The notes under the pieces: model-generated
Databases searched by the model: none
What the model was told of the DNA's origin: nothing
Seen by the model: only the letters and a program-made list of their open reading frames with translations
NCBI GenBank assembly: GCA_964652025.1
Contig: CAZYZX010000002.1
Span: forward strand, 310,001 to 374,000
DNA from: JAEXOD01 sp964652025
Lineage (GTDB): Bacteria > Bacteroidota > Ignavibacteria > Ignavibacteriales > Melioribacteraceae
DNA length: 64,000 nucleotides
Direction: 5' to 3'
Position numbers and translations under genes: made by a program
Part shown: positions 16,942-26,931 of the stretch, in pieces
Position numbering within the stretch: position 1 is the stretch's first letter
Layout of the letters: each line of letters opens with the position of its first letter

Positions 16942-18057
16942 ATGATTTTTAAATATCATTTTACTGAAATTAGCAACGAATATAAAGCACTAGCTGATGT
17001 TTACGCTAATATTCACTCCGATAATTTAAAGACTGTTATCCTTTTCCTATCTTCCAATTATAATTTAGAAATGACAGCTATTGGCATTAAAAAATTATTT
17101 TCTAACATTAATGTTTTAGTTTTTACTTCTTCAAATTTAATCTTTAATAAAAAGTTATCGCATAATGGTATTATTGCTATAGGTTTAGGTTATCCTAATT
17201 TTGAATCTGAGCTAATTTATATTAATAATCTGTCTAATTTCCCATTAAATTATGCAGATTTACTTAGTATTAATATTAAAAATAAATATTCCGATTTTTA
17301 TAAAAACCCAGATAAATATATCGGTTTGTTTATACAAGATAATAAAAACTACACAATTAATAACTTTTATTATTGGTTGCAAGAATATTTAAAGCCAATT
17401 AAAATTTTTAGCTTTTTACCTTATTTAGAAAATAATAATTATTACTTTTTTAATGGAAATACTTTTGTTAATAGCGGTTCTATACTTTTTCTTATAAAAT
17501 CAGAAAAACCAATTATTCCATTTAACTTTAATAATTTCCTTTGTTCAGATAGTTATTATATAGTTACAAGAAGTGACACTAAAAAGAATGAAGTTTTAGA
17601 GCTTAATTTTCAACAAGCTGCATCAGTTTATTCAGCTGCATTATCTTTAGAAGTTTCAAAATTGAGTAATAATATTTTTTTTAATAACCCATTTATAATT
17701 AAAAAAGGCAATGTATACCGTCCTATAGTGATACAAGATTATAACCCTAGTAATTTAACACTAAAGTTGTACGAACCAATTAAGGAAGGCACTGTATTTA
17801 GAATCGGAATTAAATCTGATATTATTAATAATTTGAAAGATAACTTAACACAGTTAAAAGAAAAACATGGGTCTATGTCCTTTATTTTAACATTTGATAG
17901 TATATTTCGAGCTTTCTCTTTTAGTAATTCTAATGCTTTAAGTAATTATTTATCAATATTAGATGAATTTAATTGTTTTGGAATAAACACTATTGCAGAA
18001 ACTCAGTTTGGTATAAATTTTTACAATACATTTTTAGGTTTTGGTTTTTTAGAATAA
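16942..18057 (+). CDS. FIST-domain sensory protein (FIST_N and FIST_C)
   Basis: A 371-residue soluble protein built of FIST_N (about 20-200) and FIST_C (about 210-365). The N half shows the VILFLSS strand followed by a helix and the LVFTSSN strand; the C half ends with the diagnostic IAETQFG-x-N-x-YNTFLGFGF pattern. FIST domains are thought to bind small ligands such as amino acids and are commonly linked to histidine kinases, chemoreceptors or cyclic-nucleotide enzymes. Here the kinase homologue is the next gene, 12 bases away. No signal peptide or membrane helix, so it senses inside the cell. Confidence 0.85.
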   Translation: MIFKYHFTEISNEYKALADVYANIHSDNLKTVILFLSSNYNLEMTAIGIKKLFSNINVLVFTSSNLIFNKKLSHNGIIAIGLGYPNFESELIYINNLSNFPLNYADLLSINIKNKYSDFYKNPDKYIGLFIQDNKNYTINNFYYWLQEYLKPIKIFSFLPYLENNNYYFFNGNTFVNSGSILFLIKSEKPIIPFNFNNFLCSDSYYIVTRSDTKKNEVLELNFQQAASVYSAALSLEVSKLSNNIFFNNPFIIKKGNVYRPIVIQDYNPSNLTLKLYEPIKEGTVFRIGIKSDIINNLKDNLTQLKEKHGSMSFILTFDSIFRAFSFSNSNALSNYLSILDEFNCFGINTIAETQFGINFYNTFLGFGFLE

Positions 18058-18069
18058 AAAAAATATAAC

Positions 18070-19809
18070 ATGGAACAAGATAATTATAAAGAATTAGTTG
18101 ATAAAATTAACTCTTTAGAAAATGAACTTATAAAAGAAAAGAATTTAAATAAAATTCTTGTGGAAAAATTAGAAAGCGAGGATTTTGACTTTAATTTAAG
18201 TCAAGAAATTATTTCTTATTATAATTATCTTAAAAAATCTTTAATTGTTCAAAATCAAAACTTAGAAGCCAAAGAAAAAGAAATAAATTTAATATTAAAG
18301 GAAATTGATACATATAAAAATAATTTAAAATTATCAGAAACAATCTTCAAAGCATTTTTTGAAATGCAAATTATAGGTTTTGCTATATTAGACGTTTCAG
18401 GTAATTTTATAAATATAAACAATAAATTTGCCTCTATTTTTAAGTATTATAAAGATGAATTAAAAAATAAAAACATTAAAATTTTATATAATGACATTAA
18501 TTATGAAACCGATAAAGTTTTATTTGACCATGTACATAAAGGTTTGCTTAACTCTTTAGATGTTGAACGAAAGCTATTTAGAAAAGATGGAACGATTATT
18601 TACGTAAAAATTTCATTAAGAATGTTCCTTAACGAACAAGAAAATAAGCATTATTTTGGTTTAATTGTAGAGGACTTATCTGAAACTAAAAATGAAATTA
18701 AAAAAAGACAAAAATTAGAAGAGAGATTTTTAGAGTTTTTAGAAAACTCACCTGCTTTTATATGTGCATTCGATAAAAATTACGAAATCTATTATGCTAA
18801 TCCAGCCTTATGTAAATTTATGAAATCTAAAAGAGAGGAAATTGTTGGAAAAAAGTTTTACGACTTTATAAAATTAAAAAGTAATAAAGATTATGCTTTA
18901 TTTAGAATTAGAAATCTCACACCAGAAAATCCATCTGAAACACACGACCAAATATATACTGATAAAGATGGCGAAACCAAATGGCAACAATGGACAAATA
19001 TTGCTTATTTTGACGAAAACGGGAATATAATTGATTATCATTCTGTAGGTATTGATATTACTGATAGAAAACTTTACGAAACTTCTATTCTAATGGCAAA
19101 AGAAAATGCAGAGCGCTCTGAAAAATTAAAAACTGTTTTTCTAAATCAAATTTCTAGTGTAATTAAAGAACCCTTTAATACTATAATAACCACTCTTTCC
19201 TCTCTAAAACAAGAGTTAAATGATAAATTTCCCAACGAATTTAATTTTATTGATACTAAATTTGATAATATTACCAAAAACTCTAGCAAACTTTTACGCA
19301 CCATAGATTTAATAATTAGATTATCTGAATTACAAACTAATTCTTATTTATCTCAATTTTCCTATATAAACTGCAAAGATATACTTAACGAAATATATCT
19401 AAAATATAAAGATAAAGCAGCTGAAAATGCCTTAAACTTTATATTTAATTTTAAAAGCAATCAAGCAGAATTATTTACAGACAAAATAGCTTTTTATCAT
19501 ATTTTTTACAATTTAATTGATAATGCTATTAAATTTACAAAAAAAGGTTCTGTAATAATAGAAGTAAGGGATATAGACGAAACCAAATTATTAATTACAA
19601 TAATTGATACTGGAATAGGAATGAGTGAGGATTATCAAAAAATTATTTATTCCCCCTTTTCTCAAGAAAAAAATGAAGATTTTGATAATGATGGAATTGG
19701 GCTTGGTTTAGCATTAACAAAACTATACATTGATGTTATTAATGCAGATATAAGCTTTAAAAGTACTAAAAACAAAGGCACAGAATTTAATGTGATTTTT
19801 TACAGATAA
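18070..19809 (+). CDS. PAS-PAS histidine-kinase homologue lacking the phospho-accepting histidine
   Basis: A 579-residue soluble protein. A coiled coil (about 1-85) leads into two PAS domains (about 90-215 and 220-340), a dimerisation helix region and a HATPase domain. The HATPase boxes are intact: NLIDNAIKF, DTGIGMS, GIGLGLALT. In the dimerisation helix the usual FLANMSHELRTPL reads FLNQISSVIKEPF, so Ser363 replaces the phospho-His. It can probably bind ATP but not autophosphorylate by the standard route. It is paired with a FIST protein (12-base gap); no response regulator follows. It might act as an ATP-dependent switch, a phosphatase, or a partner of another kinase. Confidence 0.88.
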   Translation: MEQDNYKELVDKINSLENELIKEKNLNKILVEKLESEDFDFNLSQEIISYYNYLKKSLIVQNQNLEAKEKEINLILKEIDTYKNNLKLSETIFKAFFEMQIIGFAILDVSGNFININNKFASIFKYYKDELKNKNIKILYNDINYETDKVLFDHVHKGLLNSLDVERKLFRKDGTIIYVKISLRMFLNEQENKHYFGLIVEDLSETKNEIKKRQKLEERFLEFLENSPAFICAFDKNYEIYYANPALCKFMKSKREEIVGKKFYDFIKLKSNKDYALFRIRNLTPENPSETHDQIYTDKDGETKWQQWTNIAYFDENGNIIDYHSVGIDITDRKLYETSILMAKENAERSEKLKTVFLNQISSVIKEPFNTIITTLSSLKQELNDKFPNEFNFIDTKFDNITKNSSKLLRTIDLIIRLSELQTNSYLSQFSYINCKDILNEIYLKYKDKAAENALNFIFNFKSNQAELFTDKIAFYHIFYNLIDNAIKFTKKGSVIIEVRDIDETKLLITIIDTGIGMSEDYQKIIYSPFSQEKNEDFDNDGIGLGLALTKLYIDVINADISFKSTKNKGTEFNVIFYR

Positions 19810-20020
19810 TAAATAATATTAGAACCCTTTAAGCATTTTTTTTCATCAAATAATATTAAATTAAAATAGAATTTGTACTAAAATATTTTTTTGATAAATA
19901 AAGAATTGTTATTATTTTGAATATGCTAATCAAAATCAATAACCTTAAAATTAATTAATTATAATTGAACCAAATTAAAAATAACTAAATAAATTTTCTT
20001 TAACTAAGGGAGAAAAAACT

Positions 20021-21172
20021 TTGAAAATAGGAGTTCCAAAAGAGATTAAAAGTGGAGAAAATAGGGTTGCAATAACACCCGATGTTGCCGCTAAGCTTAT
20101 TAAAAAAGGTTTTGAAGTTTTTATTGAAAAAGATGCCGGTTTAAAAGCTGGCTTTACTAATGAAAAATACACTGAAGTTGGCACAACAATAGTAGAAGAT
20201 ACTTTTACTTTGTTTAACAACTCTGATATTGTACTAAAAGTACAAAGACCATTATACAATGAAAATTTAGGTAAAGAAGAATTAGACCTGATGAAACCAG
20301 GCAGCTTGTTAATCAGCTTAGCTTATGCTTTACATTACCCACAAGTTGTTAAGTATGCAGCTGATAAAGGCATTAACTTTTTTGCAATGGATATGATCCC
20401 TAGAACAACTTTAGCACAAAAGATGGATGCCTTAAGCAGCCAAGCCAATATTGCTGGTTACAAAAGTGTTATTATGACAGCTAACTACTTGGGGAAAATT
20501 TTCCCCATGCTTATGACTGCCGCTGGTACTATACAACCTGCCAAAGTTGTAATTATGGGTGCCGGTGTTGCTGGTTTGCAAGCATTAGGAACTGCTAAAC
20601 GTTTAGGCGCTATTGTAGAAGTTTCTGACGTTAGACCAGCTGTTAAAGAAGAAGTGGAAAGCTTAGGTGGAAAATTTATTGAAGTTAAAGCTGATGAAAA
20701 TTTACAAGATGCGGGTGGTTATGCTAAAGAAGCTAGCCAAGAATTTTTAGAAAAACAAAAGGCGCTTATATTTAAACATATTACAGAAGCAGATATTGTT
20801 ATTACTACTGCTTTAGTTCCGGGTAAAAAAGCTCCTATTCTTGTTACTGAAGAAATGGTTAAAAATATGAGACCCGGTTCTGTTGTTTTAGATATGGCTG
20901 TTGAATTTGGTGGTAATTGCGAAATTAGCGAATTAGGTAAAACTGTTGTTAAATATGGGGTAACTATTATTGGAGAGTCTAACCTTCCTTCTCTTGTACC
21001 AACTCACTCTAGCGAAGTATACTCTAAAAACTTATTAAGTTTATTAGACCATATTGTTAAAGAGGGTAAATTATTCCCTAAACCAGATGATGAAATTGTT
21101 AAAGGCGCTTTACTTGCCTTAGATGGTAAAATTATAAATGATAGAATTAATAATATTTTGAATAACAATTAG
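20021..21172 (+). CDS. pntAA: NAD(P) transhydrogenase alpha subunit, part 1
   Basis: A 383-residue soluble NAD(H)-binding domain I of proton-translocating transhydrogenase, related to alanine dehydrogenase. Marks: GVPKEIKSGENRVAITPD at the N-terminus, the Rossmann loop GAGVAGLQA, the RQD-loop equivalent MIPRTTLAQKMDALSSQANIAGY region, and VVLDMAVEFGGNCE. The start is TTG: GGGAG lies 8 bases upstream and no ATG occurs before about residue 100. With the next two genes it forms the three-subunit enzyme that couples hydride transfer from NADH to NADP+ with proton inflow. Gaps of 10 and 7 bases show a single operon. Confidence 0.94.
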   Translation: MKIGVPKEIKSGENRVAITPDVAAKLIKKGFEVFIEKDAGLKAGFTNEKYTEVGTTIVEDTFTLFNNSDIVLKVQRPLYNENLGKEELDLMKPGSLLISLAYALHYPQVVKYAADKGINFFAMDMIPRTTLAQKMDALSSQANIAGYKSVIMTANYLGKIFPMLMTAAGTIQPAKVVIMGAGVAGLQALGTAKRLGAIVEVSDVRPAVKEEVESLGGKFIEVKADENLQDAGGYAKEASQEFLEKQKALIFKHITEADIVITTALVPGKKAPILVTEEMVKNMRPGSVVLDMAVEFGGNCEISELGKTVVKYGVTIIGESNLPSLVPTHSSEVYSKNLLSLLDHIVKEGKLFPKPDDEIVKGALLALDGKIINDRINNILNNN

Positions 21173-21182
21173 GTGTAAGTTT

Positions 21183-21464
21183 ATGGAAAATCAACTTTTA
21201 ATGGAAATATACGTTTTTGTGCTTGGAATTTTTGTCGGTTTCGAGCTTATTACCAAAGTACCTCCTACACTTCACACTCCTTTAATGAGTGGTTCTAATG
21301 CTATTAGTGGTATTACTATTGTTGGGGCTATTCTTAGCGCTGGATTACAACAATTTACAATTAGTACTATTTTAGGTCTTGTTGCAATTATTTTTGCTAC
21401 CATTAACGTTGTTGGTGGTTTTGTTGTAACAGATAGAATGCTAAAAATGTTTAAGAAAAAGTGA
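21183..21464 (+). CDS. pntAB: NAD(P) transhydrogenase alpha subunit, part 2 (membrane)
   Basis: A 93-residue membrane piece of the alpha subunit with three helices. The conserved stretch FELITKVPPTLHTPLMSGSN is followed by AISGITIVGA, the standard signature. Split alpha subunits are common outside enterobacteria. It supplies the first helices of the proton channel. Confidence 0.95.
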   Translation: MENQLLMEIYVFVLGIFVGFELITKVPPTLHTPLMSGSNAISGITIVGAILSAGLQQFTISTILGLVAIIFATINVVGGFVVTDRMLKMFKKK

Positions 21465-21471
21465 GCTTAAT

Positions 21472-22893
21472 ATGGATATTAGAATTATTACAATAGAATT
21501 AACTTATCTTATTTCATCAATCCTTTTTATTTTTGGAATAAAAAAACTTAGCTCGCCAAAAACCGCTAGGCAAGGTAATCTATATGCTGCTATTGGTATG
21601 CTTTTAGCTATTGTTGCAACTTTATTGTACACTTCAATAATGACCTATGAATGGATTATAATAGGATTTGTTGTTGGTGGATTAATTGGTTATCTGTTGG
21701 CAGTAAAGGTCCAAATGACTGGTATGCCACAAATGGTTGGATTACTTAATGGTTTTGGTGGGGGTGCTTCCCTTTTAGTAGCTTTAGCAGAGTATTATAA
21801 AATTCTTTATAAATTAGGTAGTAAAACTGGAGAAACTTTACAATTCACATTGTCGTCTTTAATTTCTATAGAATTAAGTCTTGTAATTGGGGCTGTAACA
21901 TTTACTGGCTCGTTAATAGCATTTGGTAAATTACAAGGTATTGTTACTGGCAAAGTTGTTAAATTTCCTTTACAGCAACCATTAAACATTTTATTATTTA
22001 TTGTAGTTGTAGCATTGTCTGTATATTCATCAATGTATCCTTACAATGCTGCTTGGGCTATGTTAACAATAACAGGTATTTCATTAGTACTTGGCGTATT
22101 GTTAGTTCTTCCTATTGGTGGTGCAGATATGCCTGTTGCAATTTCCCTATTAAATAGCTATAGTGGTTTAGCTGCTGCTACAACAGGATTTGTTTTAAGA
22201 AATAACGAGCTAATTATAACTGGTGCTTTAGTTGGTGCTAGTGGTATTATTTTAACATTAATAATGTGCCGAGGCATGAATCGCTCGTTAATGAATGTTG
22301 TTTTAGGTGGCTGGAGTGCTGCGGGAACAACTGGTGCCACTGCTGGTTCGTCGCCCAAAGGTGAAATTAAATCTGTAGATAGTGAAGAAGCTGCAATGAT
22401 TTTCGATTCCGCTTCTTCTGTTATAATTGTTCCTGGTTATGGTATGGCTGTTGCTCAAGCTCAACATGCTATAAGAGATTTAGTAAATGTTTTAGAGAAA
22501 AAAGGAATTAAAGTAAGATTTGCAATTCACCCTGTTGCCGGTAGAATGCCGGGACATATGAACGTCCTTCTTGCAGAAGCACAAATTCCTTACGACAAAC
22601 TTTATGCTTTAGAAGATATTAACGATGATTTCCATAATACCGATGTTGTGCTTATTATTGGTGCTAACGACGTAGTTAACCCTGCTGCACGCCATGACCA
22701 AAATAGCCCAATTTACGGTATGCCTATTCTTAACGTAGATTATGCTAAAACTGTTATTATGAACAAACGTTCAATGAATCCTGGTTACGCTGGAATTGAA
22801 AACGAATTATTCTTCTACCCTAACACTTTAATGTATTTTGGTGATGCCAAAGACGCTATTACCAAATTAACAAATGAATTGAAAAACCTTTAA
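21472..22893 (+). CDS. pntB: NAD(P) transhydrogenase beta subunit
   Basis: A 473-residue subunit: eight or nine membrane helices (1-285) and the NADP(H)-binding domain III (about 295-473). Marks: QMTGMPQMVGLLNGFGGGAS, the PGYGMAVAQAQH nucleotide loop, AIHPVAGRMPGHMNVLLAEA, and IGANDVVNPAA. It provides the proton path and the NADP site. It ends just before a strong two-way terminator. Confidence 0.96.
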   Translation: MDIRIITIELTYLISSILFIFGIKKLSSPKTARQGNLYAAIGMLLAIVATLLYTSIMTYEWIIIGFVVGGLIGYLLAVKVQMTGMPQMVGLLNGFGGGASLLVALAEYYKILYKLGSKTGETLQFTLSSLISIELSLVIGAVTFTGSLIAFGKLQGIVTGKVVKFPLQQPLNILLFIVVVALSVYSSMYPYNAAWAMLTITGISLVLGVLLVLPIGGADMPVAISLLNSYSGLAAATTGFVLRNNELIITGALVGASGIILTLIMCRGMNRSLMNVVLGGWSAAGTTGATAGSSPKGEIKSVDSEEAAMIFDSASSVIIVPGYGMAVAQAQHAIRDLVNVLEKKGIKVRFAIHPVAGRMPGHMNVLLAEAQIPYDKLYALEDINDDFHNTDVVLIIGANDVVNPAARHDQNSPIYGMPILNVDYAKTVIMNKRSMNPGYAGIENELFFYPNTLMYFGDAKDAITKLTNELKNL

Positions 22894-22900
22894 AATAAAA

Positions 22901-22930
22901 AAGCATCTTTGGGGCTTCCCAAAGATGCTT
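22901..22930. terminator. Bidirectional terminator between pntB and rocD
   Basis: Thirteen-pair perfect stem AAGCATCTTTGGG (22901-22913) with CCCAAAGATGCTT (22918-22930), four-base loop, T-rich on the right and A-rich on the left; serves both convergent transcripts. Confidence 0.92.
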
Positions 22931-22952
22931 AATTTTTAATTATTTATCAACT

Positions 22953-24155
22953 TTAGTCCATCATAAGAACTTCTTCTATTCTTTCCATAGCCCAGTCAAT
23001 TTCTTCTTTTTTAATAACTAATGGCGGTGCAAAACGTATTACATTATCGTGTGTTTCCTTACATAAAACGCCTCTTTGCATTAAAGCTTCACAAAAACGA
23101 CGTGCACCCTTTGCTTCTGGCTTTAATTCCACACCAATAAATAAACCTTTACCTCTTACTTCCTTAATATGTTGAGATTTAATTGCACTTAATCTTTCTC
23201 TAAAATATTTCCCCATTTCGTAAGAGTTTTCTACCAATTTTTCTTCCACCAACACTTTTATTGCTTTTCTTGCAACTGCCGCACCAAGTGGGTTTCCACC
23301 AAACGTTGAACCGTGGTCTCCCGGATTAAAAACTCCAAGCACTTCTTTAATTGAAAGCACCGCAGATACAGGATAACAACCACCTGATAATGCTTTACCA
23401 ATAATTACAACATCGGGTGTGATATTTTCGTACATAAATGCAAATAATTTACCGCTACGTCCTAAACCACTTTGTATTTCATCAGCAATAAATAGAACAT
23501 TGTTCTTTTTGCAAATATCATAAGCTTCTTTTAAATAACCGTCTGGAGGAACAACAACACCACCTTCCCCCTGTATTGGTTCAACTAAAAATGCAGCAGT
23601 ATTTGCTGTAATATTTGCCTCTAAATCTTTTACGTTTCCATATTCCACAACTCTAAAACCGGGTGTAAATGGTCCAAAACCATCTTTATATTGAGGTTCT
23701 GTTGAGAAACTAATTATAGAAATGGTTCTACCAGCAAAATTATTTTTGCATACAATAATTTCTGCTTTTCCTTCTTCAACACCTTTTACTTTATAAGCCC
23801 ATTTTCTTGCAGCCTTTAAAGCTGTTTCTACTGCTTCTGCACCACTATTCATAGGTAATATCATCGGATATCCAGTAAGTTCCGATAACTCCTTATAAAA
23901 AAATGGCAATTGGCTATTTCTAAATGCCCTTGATGTTAAAGTAATTTTTTCTGCTTGTTCCTTTAATGTTTTAACTATTCTTGGATGACAGTGCCCTTGA
24001 TTTACTGCAGAATAAGCAGCTAAGCAATCTAAATACTTATTCCCTTCAATGTCGTAAACCCAGCAACCTTCTCCTCTGTCGATAACTACATCCAATGGAT
24101 GATAATTGTGTGCGCCGAACTTTTCTTCTAGTTCAATAAAGTCTTTTGTCTGCAT
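22953..24155 (-). CDS. rocD: Ornithine aminotransferase
   Basis: A 400-residue class III PLP aminotransferase. It moves the delta-amino group of ornithine to 2-oxoglutarate, giving glutamate semialdehyde. Features: GAHNYHPLDVVIDRGEG at the start, typical of ornithine enzymes; LPMNSGAEAVETA phosphate-binding loop; NNFAGRT; DEIQSGLGR; and the PLP lysine in IIGKALSGG. Length is that of RocD. Acetylornithine aminotransferase is the main alternative, but the N-terminus favours RocD. Transcribed alone. Confidence 0.9.
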   Translation of the reverse strand: MQTKDFIELEEKFGAHNYHPLDVVIDRGEGCWVYDIEGNKYLDCLAAYSAVNQGHCHPRIVKTLKEQAEKITLTSRAFRNSQLPFFYKELSELTGYPMILPMNSGAEAVETALKAARKWAYKVKGVEEGKAEIIVCKNNFAGRTISIISFSTEPQYKDGFGPFTPGFRVVEYGNVKDLEANITANTAAFLVEPIQGEGGVVVPPDGYLKEAYDICKKNNVLFIADEIQSGLGRSGKLFAFMYENITPDVVIIGKALSGGCYPVSAVLSIKEVLGVFNPGDHGSTFGGNPLGAAVARKAIKVLVEEKLVENSYEMGKYFRERLSAIKSQHIKEVRGKGLFIGVELKPEAKGARRFCEALMQRGVLCKETHDNVIRFAPPLVIKKEEIDWAMERIEEVLMMD

Positions 24156-24298
24156 ATGTTATTCTCATTTTGTTAAAAAAATATGTCCTTTAAGTTAATA
24201 AATTATATTTTAATAATCGAGAAAAAAATTAAAAGATTTTTACCTTGCCACTTTATTAAATAAATTTTAATTTAAATTTTATTTATTTTTTTATTTGG

Positions 24299-24724
24299 AT
24301 GCATATGAAAATTAAGACCACTAAAATTTCGATACAATCAAAAGGTTCTAACGACATTATAAACATTACTGATAAAATAAATTTCATAATAAAAGAAGAA
24401 CGCTTTCATGAGGGTAATGTTTTAATATTTGTACCTGGCTCTACTGCTGGTATTTCTACTATTGAGTATGAACCTGGTTTATTAGAAGATTATCCAAATT
24501 TTTTGGAAAAAATAATACCTAAGGGAGATTATTATAAACATAACGAAACTTGGGGAGATGGAAATGGCTTTTCCCATATTCGCTCTACTTTACAGGGGAC
24601 TTCTTTATCGGTACCATTTTTAAATTCTAATTTACTTTTAGGTACTTGGCAACAAATTATTTTTATAGAATTTGACAATAGACCTCGAAAAAGAGAAATA
24701 ATTTTACAACTAATTGGAGTTTAA
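24299..24724 (+). CDS. YjbQ/UPF0047 family protein
   Basis: A 141-residue member of the YjbQ (UPF0047) family, some of which show weak thiamine-phosphate synthase activity. The family's metal-binding core is visible: VPGSTAGISTIEYEPGL, the DGNGFSHIRSTLQGTS block with its His, and LGTWQQIIFIEFDNRPR near the end. Length is typical. The ATG at 24299 and one two codons later are both possible. The stop codon lies just before the next start, so the two are coupled. Confidence 0.9.
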   Translation: MHMKIKTTKISIQSKGSNDIINITDKINFIIKEERFHEGNVLIFVPGSTAGISTIEYEPGLLEDYPNFLEKIIPKGDYYKHNETWGDGNGFSHIRSTLQGTSLSVPFLNSNLLLGTWQQIIFIEFDNRPRKREIILQLIGV

Positions 24725-24725
24725 T

Positions 24726-25571
24726 GTGAAAAAATTAACTTTAATAATAAAATCAACTTTACTTTTCGTTTTCCTTTATTCATCTATGTTTGCTTGGGGT
24801 AAAACTGGGCATATAAATATCACTGCACACGCATTTAAATTACTTAAACAAAAAATAGATATTAGCACTGTTTATGCAGATTCTGTAACTAATATGTCTG
24901 TAAATCCAGATATTAGAGTTAGAACGATGAAAGAGCAAGCTCCGTGGCATTATATTGATATCGATTTTTATCCTGAATTTAACAAACTTAACATGATTGA
25001 AAATTATGATAGCCTTATTGCAAAATATGGTGAAGACGAAGTAAAAAAACAAGGGACATTACCTTGGGTTATTCAAAATAATTATAACAAACTTGTAGAA
25101 GCGTTTATAAACAAAAATTATAAAGACATTTTATTTTATAGCTCAGAATTAGCCCATTTTGTAGCAGATGCACACATGCCTTTGCATACAACTACTAATT
25201 ATGATGGTCAATTAACCAATCAAAAGGGAATTCATAGCAGATATGAATCAAAAATGGTTGAAAAATATCTACCTCAAATAAAGCAAGGTTTTTATACTCA
25301 ACAAATTGACCCAATAAGTGACCCACTTGTTTCTGCTTTTGAAATTATCGATAATAGTTTTCAATTTATTAATATTATTTTAGATTCTGATAAAAAAGCC
25401 AAAGAGTTAGCCTACTCTGATAATACAGACATGTATTACTCTTATCTTTGGAAGCAGACAGATTACATAACATTAATTCAAATGAATAATTCCGCTAAAC
25501 ATATTGCGGATTATATTTATTCCGCATGGTATAAAGCAGGAATGCCCAAAATAGAAAATTTAATTAATTAA
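24726..25571 (+). CDS. Exported S1/P1-nuclease / zinc phospholipase C-like protein
   Basis: A 281-residue exported protein. The signal peptide ends at SMFA, exposing Trp-Gly-Lys-Thr-Gly-His as the mature N-terminus; a free N-terminal Trp with a nearby His is how S1/P1 nucleases and zinc phospholipases C start their three-zinc site. Further candidate ligands: the PWHYIDIDF block, SSELAHFVADAHMPLH (His/Asp helix), and HSRYE. It should cut phosphodiesters, either nucleic acid or phospholipid; motifs do not decide. An upstream TTG at 24714 is in frame, but GTG 24726 has GGAG at 24716-24719 and directly precedes the signal sequence, so it is chosen. Confidence 0.8.
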   Translation: MKKLTLIIKSTLLFVFLYSSMFAWGKTGHINITAHAFKLLKQKIDISTVYADSVTNMSVNPDIRVRTMKEQAPWHYIDIDFYPEFNKLNMIENYDSLIAKYGEDEVKKQGTLPWVIQNNYNKLVEAFINKNYKDILFYSSELAHFVADAHMPLHTTTNYDGQLTNQKGIHSRYESKMVEKYLPQIKQGFYTQQIDPISDPLVSAFEIIDNSFQFINIILDSDKKAKELAYSDNTDMYYSYLWKQTDYITLIQMNNSAKHIADYIYSAWYKAGMPKIENLIN

Positions 25572-25584
25572 ATTATAGGTACTT

Positions 25585-26931
25585 ATGACAAGGGAAAACA
25601 CTGTACAAAACCAATTAACGTGGAAATTTCCAAAGGAATTTTGGCTAGCAAATGCTATGGAGCTATTAGAAAGAGCCGCATATTACGGCTTTTTTATTGT
25701 ATTAACCCTATATCTAACAGATGTAGTAAAATTTAATGACAAAGAAACTGGAATAATTGCAGGTGTATTTTATGCAATTTTATATTTCTTACCCCCTTTT
25801 GTTGGTGCGATATCAGATAAAATAGGTTTTAAGCGTGGTTTAATAATCGCATTTGGTTTATTAACAATCGGTTATTTTTTATTAGGTGTTTTTGTTACTA
25901 AGTTAGCCGTTATTTTTGAACTTTTAATAGTATTGGTTGGTGGTAGCTTTATAAAGCCTTTAATAACCGGTACCGTTGCCAAAACAACAACAGAAGCTAA
26001 TCGCGCACGCGGATATTCTGTTTTTTATTGGATTGTTAATATAGGCTCCTTCAGTGGAAAAACTTTTGTTCCTTTTATTAGACAAGGTATTGGATTAGAA
26101 TATGTTAACTTTTTTTCTGCCGCTATGGCATTTGTAGCTTTACTTTTTGCAATTCTATTTTTTGAAGAAACTACTGAACAAAATAAAAATACTAAAAGTT
26201 TAAAGGATGTTTTTAATTCTTTAATTAAAATATTTACAACTCCACGTTTAATTATTCTTACACTTATTGTTACTGGTTTTTGGATTATACAACACCAACT
26301 TTATGCAACCATGCCAAAATATGTAATTCGTTTACAAGGTGAAGCTGCTAAACCGGAATGGCTTGCTAATGTTAACCCCGCTGTTGTTGTTATTTTTGTA
26401 GTTTTAATTACACATTTAATGAAAAATAAACTTGCTGTTACTAGCATGTTAATTGGTATGATATTAATGCCATTTTCTGCTTTAGCTATGTCCTTAAGCC
26501 ATGGAATGGAAAATATTTTTGGTAATTCTATAGATATATTTGGTATTGTTTCTGCACATCCTTTAACAGTAATGATGATTATTGGAATAGCAATACAAGG
26601 ATTAGCAGAGTGCTTTATTTCCCCACGATTTTTAGAGTACTTTTCTTTACAAGCACCAAAAGGAGAAGAAGGTTTATTTTTAGGTTTTAGTCATTTGCAT
26701 TCTTTCTTTTCTGCTTTAGCTGGTTTTATATTATCTGGATTTTTATTAGACGCTTATTGCCCAGATCCAGCAACTTTACCTGCTGGATTAAGCGAAACAG
26801 CCAAAGCAGCTTATTACGCTAATGCCCATTACATTTGGTATTACTTTTTTGCAATAGGATTAATTGCTGCTATTGCTTTATTTATATTTTGGATTGTTAC
26901 TAACCGTATAGACGCTAAAAAAGCTATTTAA
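25585..26931 (+). CDS. MFS transporter, POT/peptide-transporter-like
   Basis: A 448-residue membrane protein with about 12 helices. The first helix carries ELLERAAYYG, resembling the ExxER-x-x-YYG signature of proton-coupled oligopeptide transporters; then GAISDKIGFKRG is the MFS loop 2-3 motif. Substrate probably di- or tripeptides, inferred. It is 13 bases downstream of the S1/P1-like gene and overlaps the convergent amidase gene by four bases. Confidence 0.8.
   Translation: MTRENTVQNQLTWKFPKEFWLANAMELLERAAYYGFFIVLTLYLTDVVKFNDKETGIIAGVFYAILYFLPPFVGAISDKIGFKRGLIIAFGLLTIGYFLLGVFVTKLAVIFELLIVLVGGSFIKPLITGTVAKTTTEANRARGYSVFYWIVNIGSFSGKTFVPFIRQGIGLEYVNFFSAAMAFVALLFAILFFEETTEQNKNTKSLKDVFNSLIKIFTTPRLIILTLIVTGFWIIQHQLYATMPKYVIRLQGEAAKPEWLANVNPAVVVIFVVLITHLMKNKLAVTSMLIGMILMPFSALAMSLSHGMENIFGNSIDIFGIVSAHPLTVMMIIGIAIQGLAECFISPRFLEYFSLQAPKGEEGLFLGFSHLHSFFSALAGFILSGFLLDAYCPDPATLPAGLSETAKAAYYANAHYIWYYFFAIGLIAAIALFIFWIVTNRIDAKKAI

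Noticed and set aside
19810..20020. Possible small RNA or riboswitch before the transhydrogenase operon
   Set aside because: The 211 bases are AT-rich with no GC-containing stem or known riboswitch core; probably only a promoter region.
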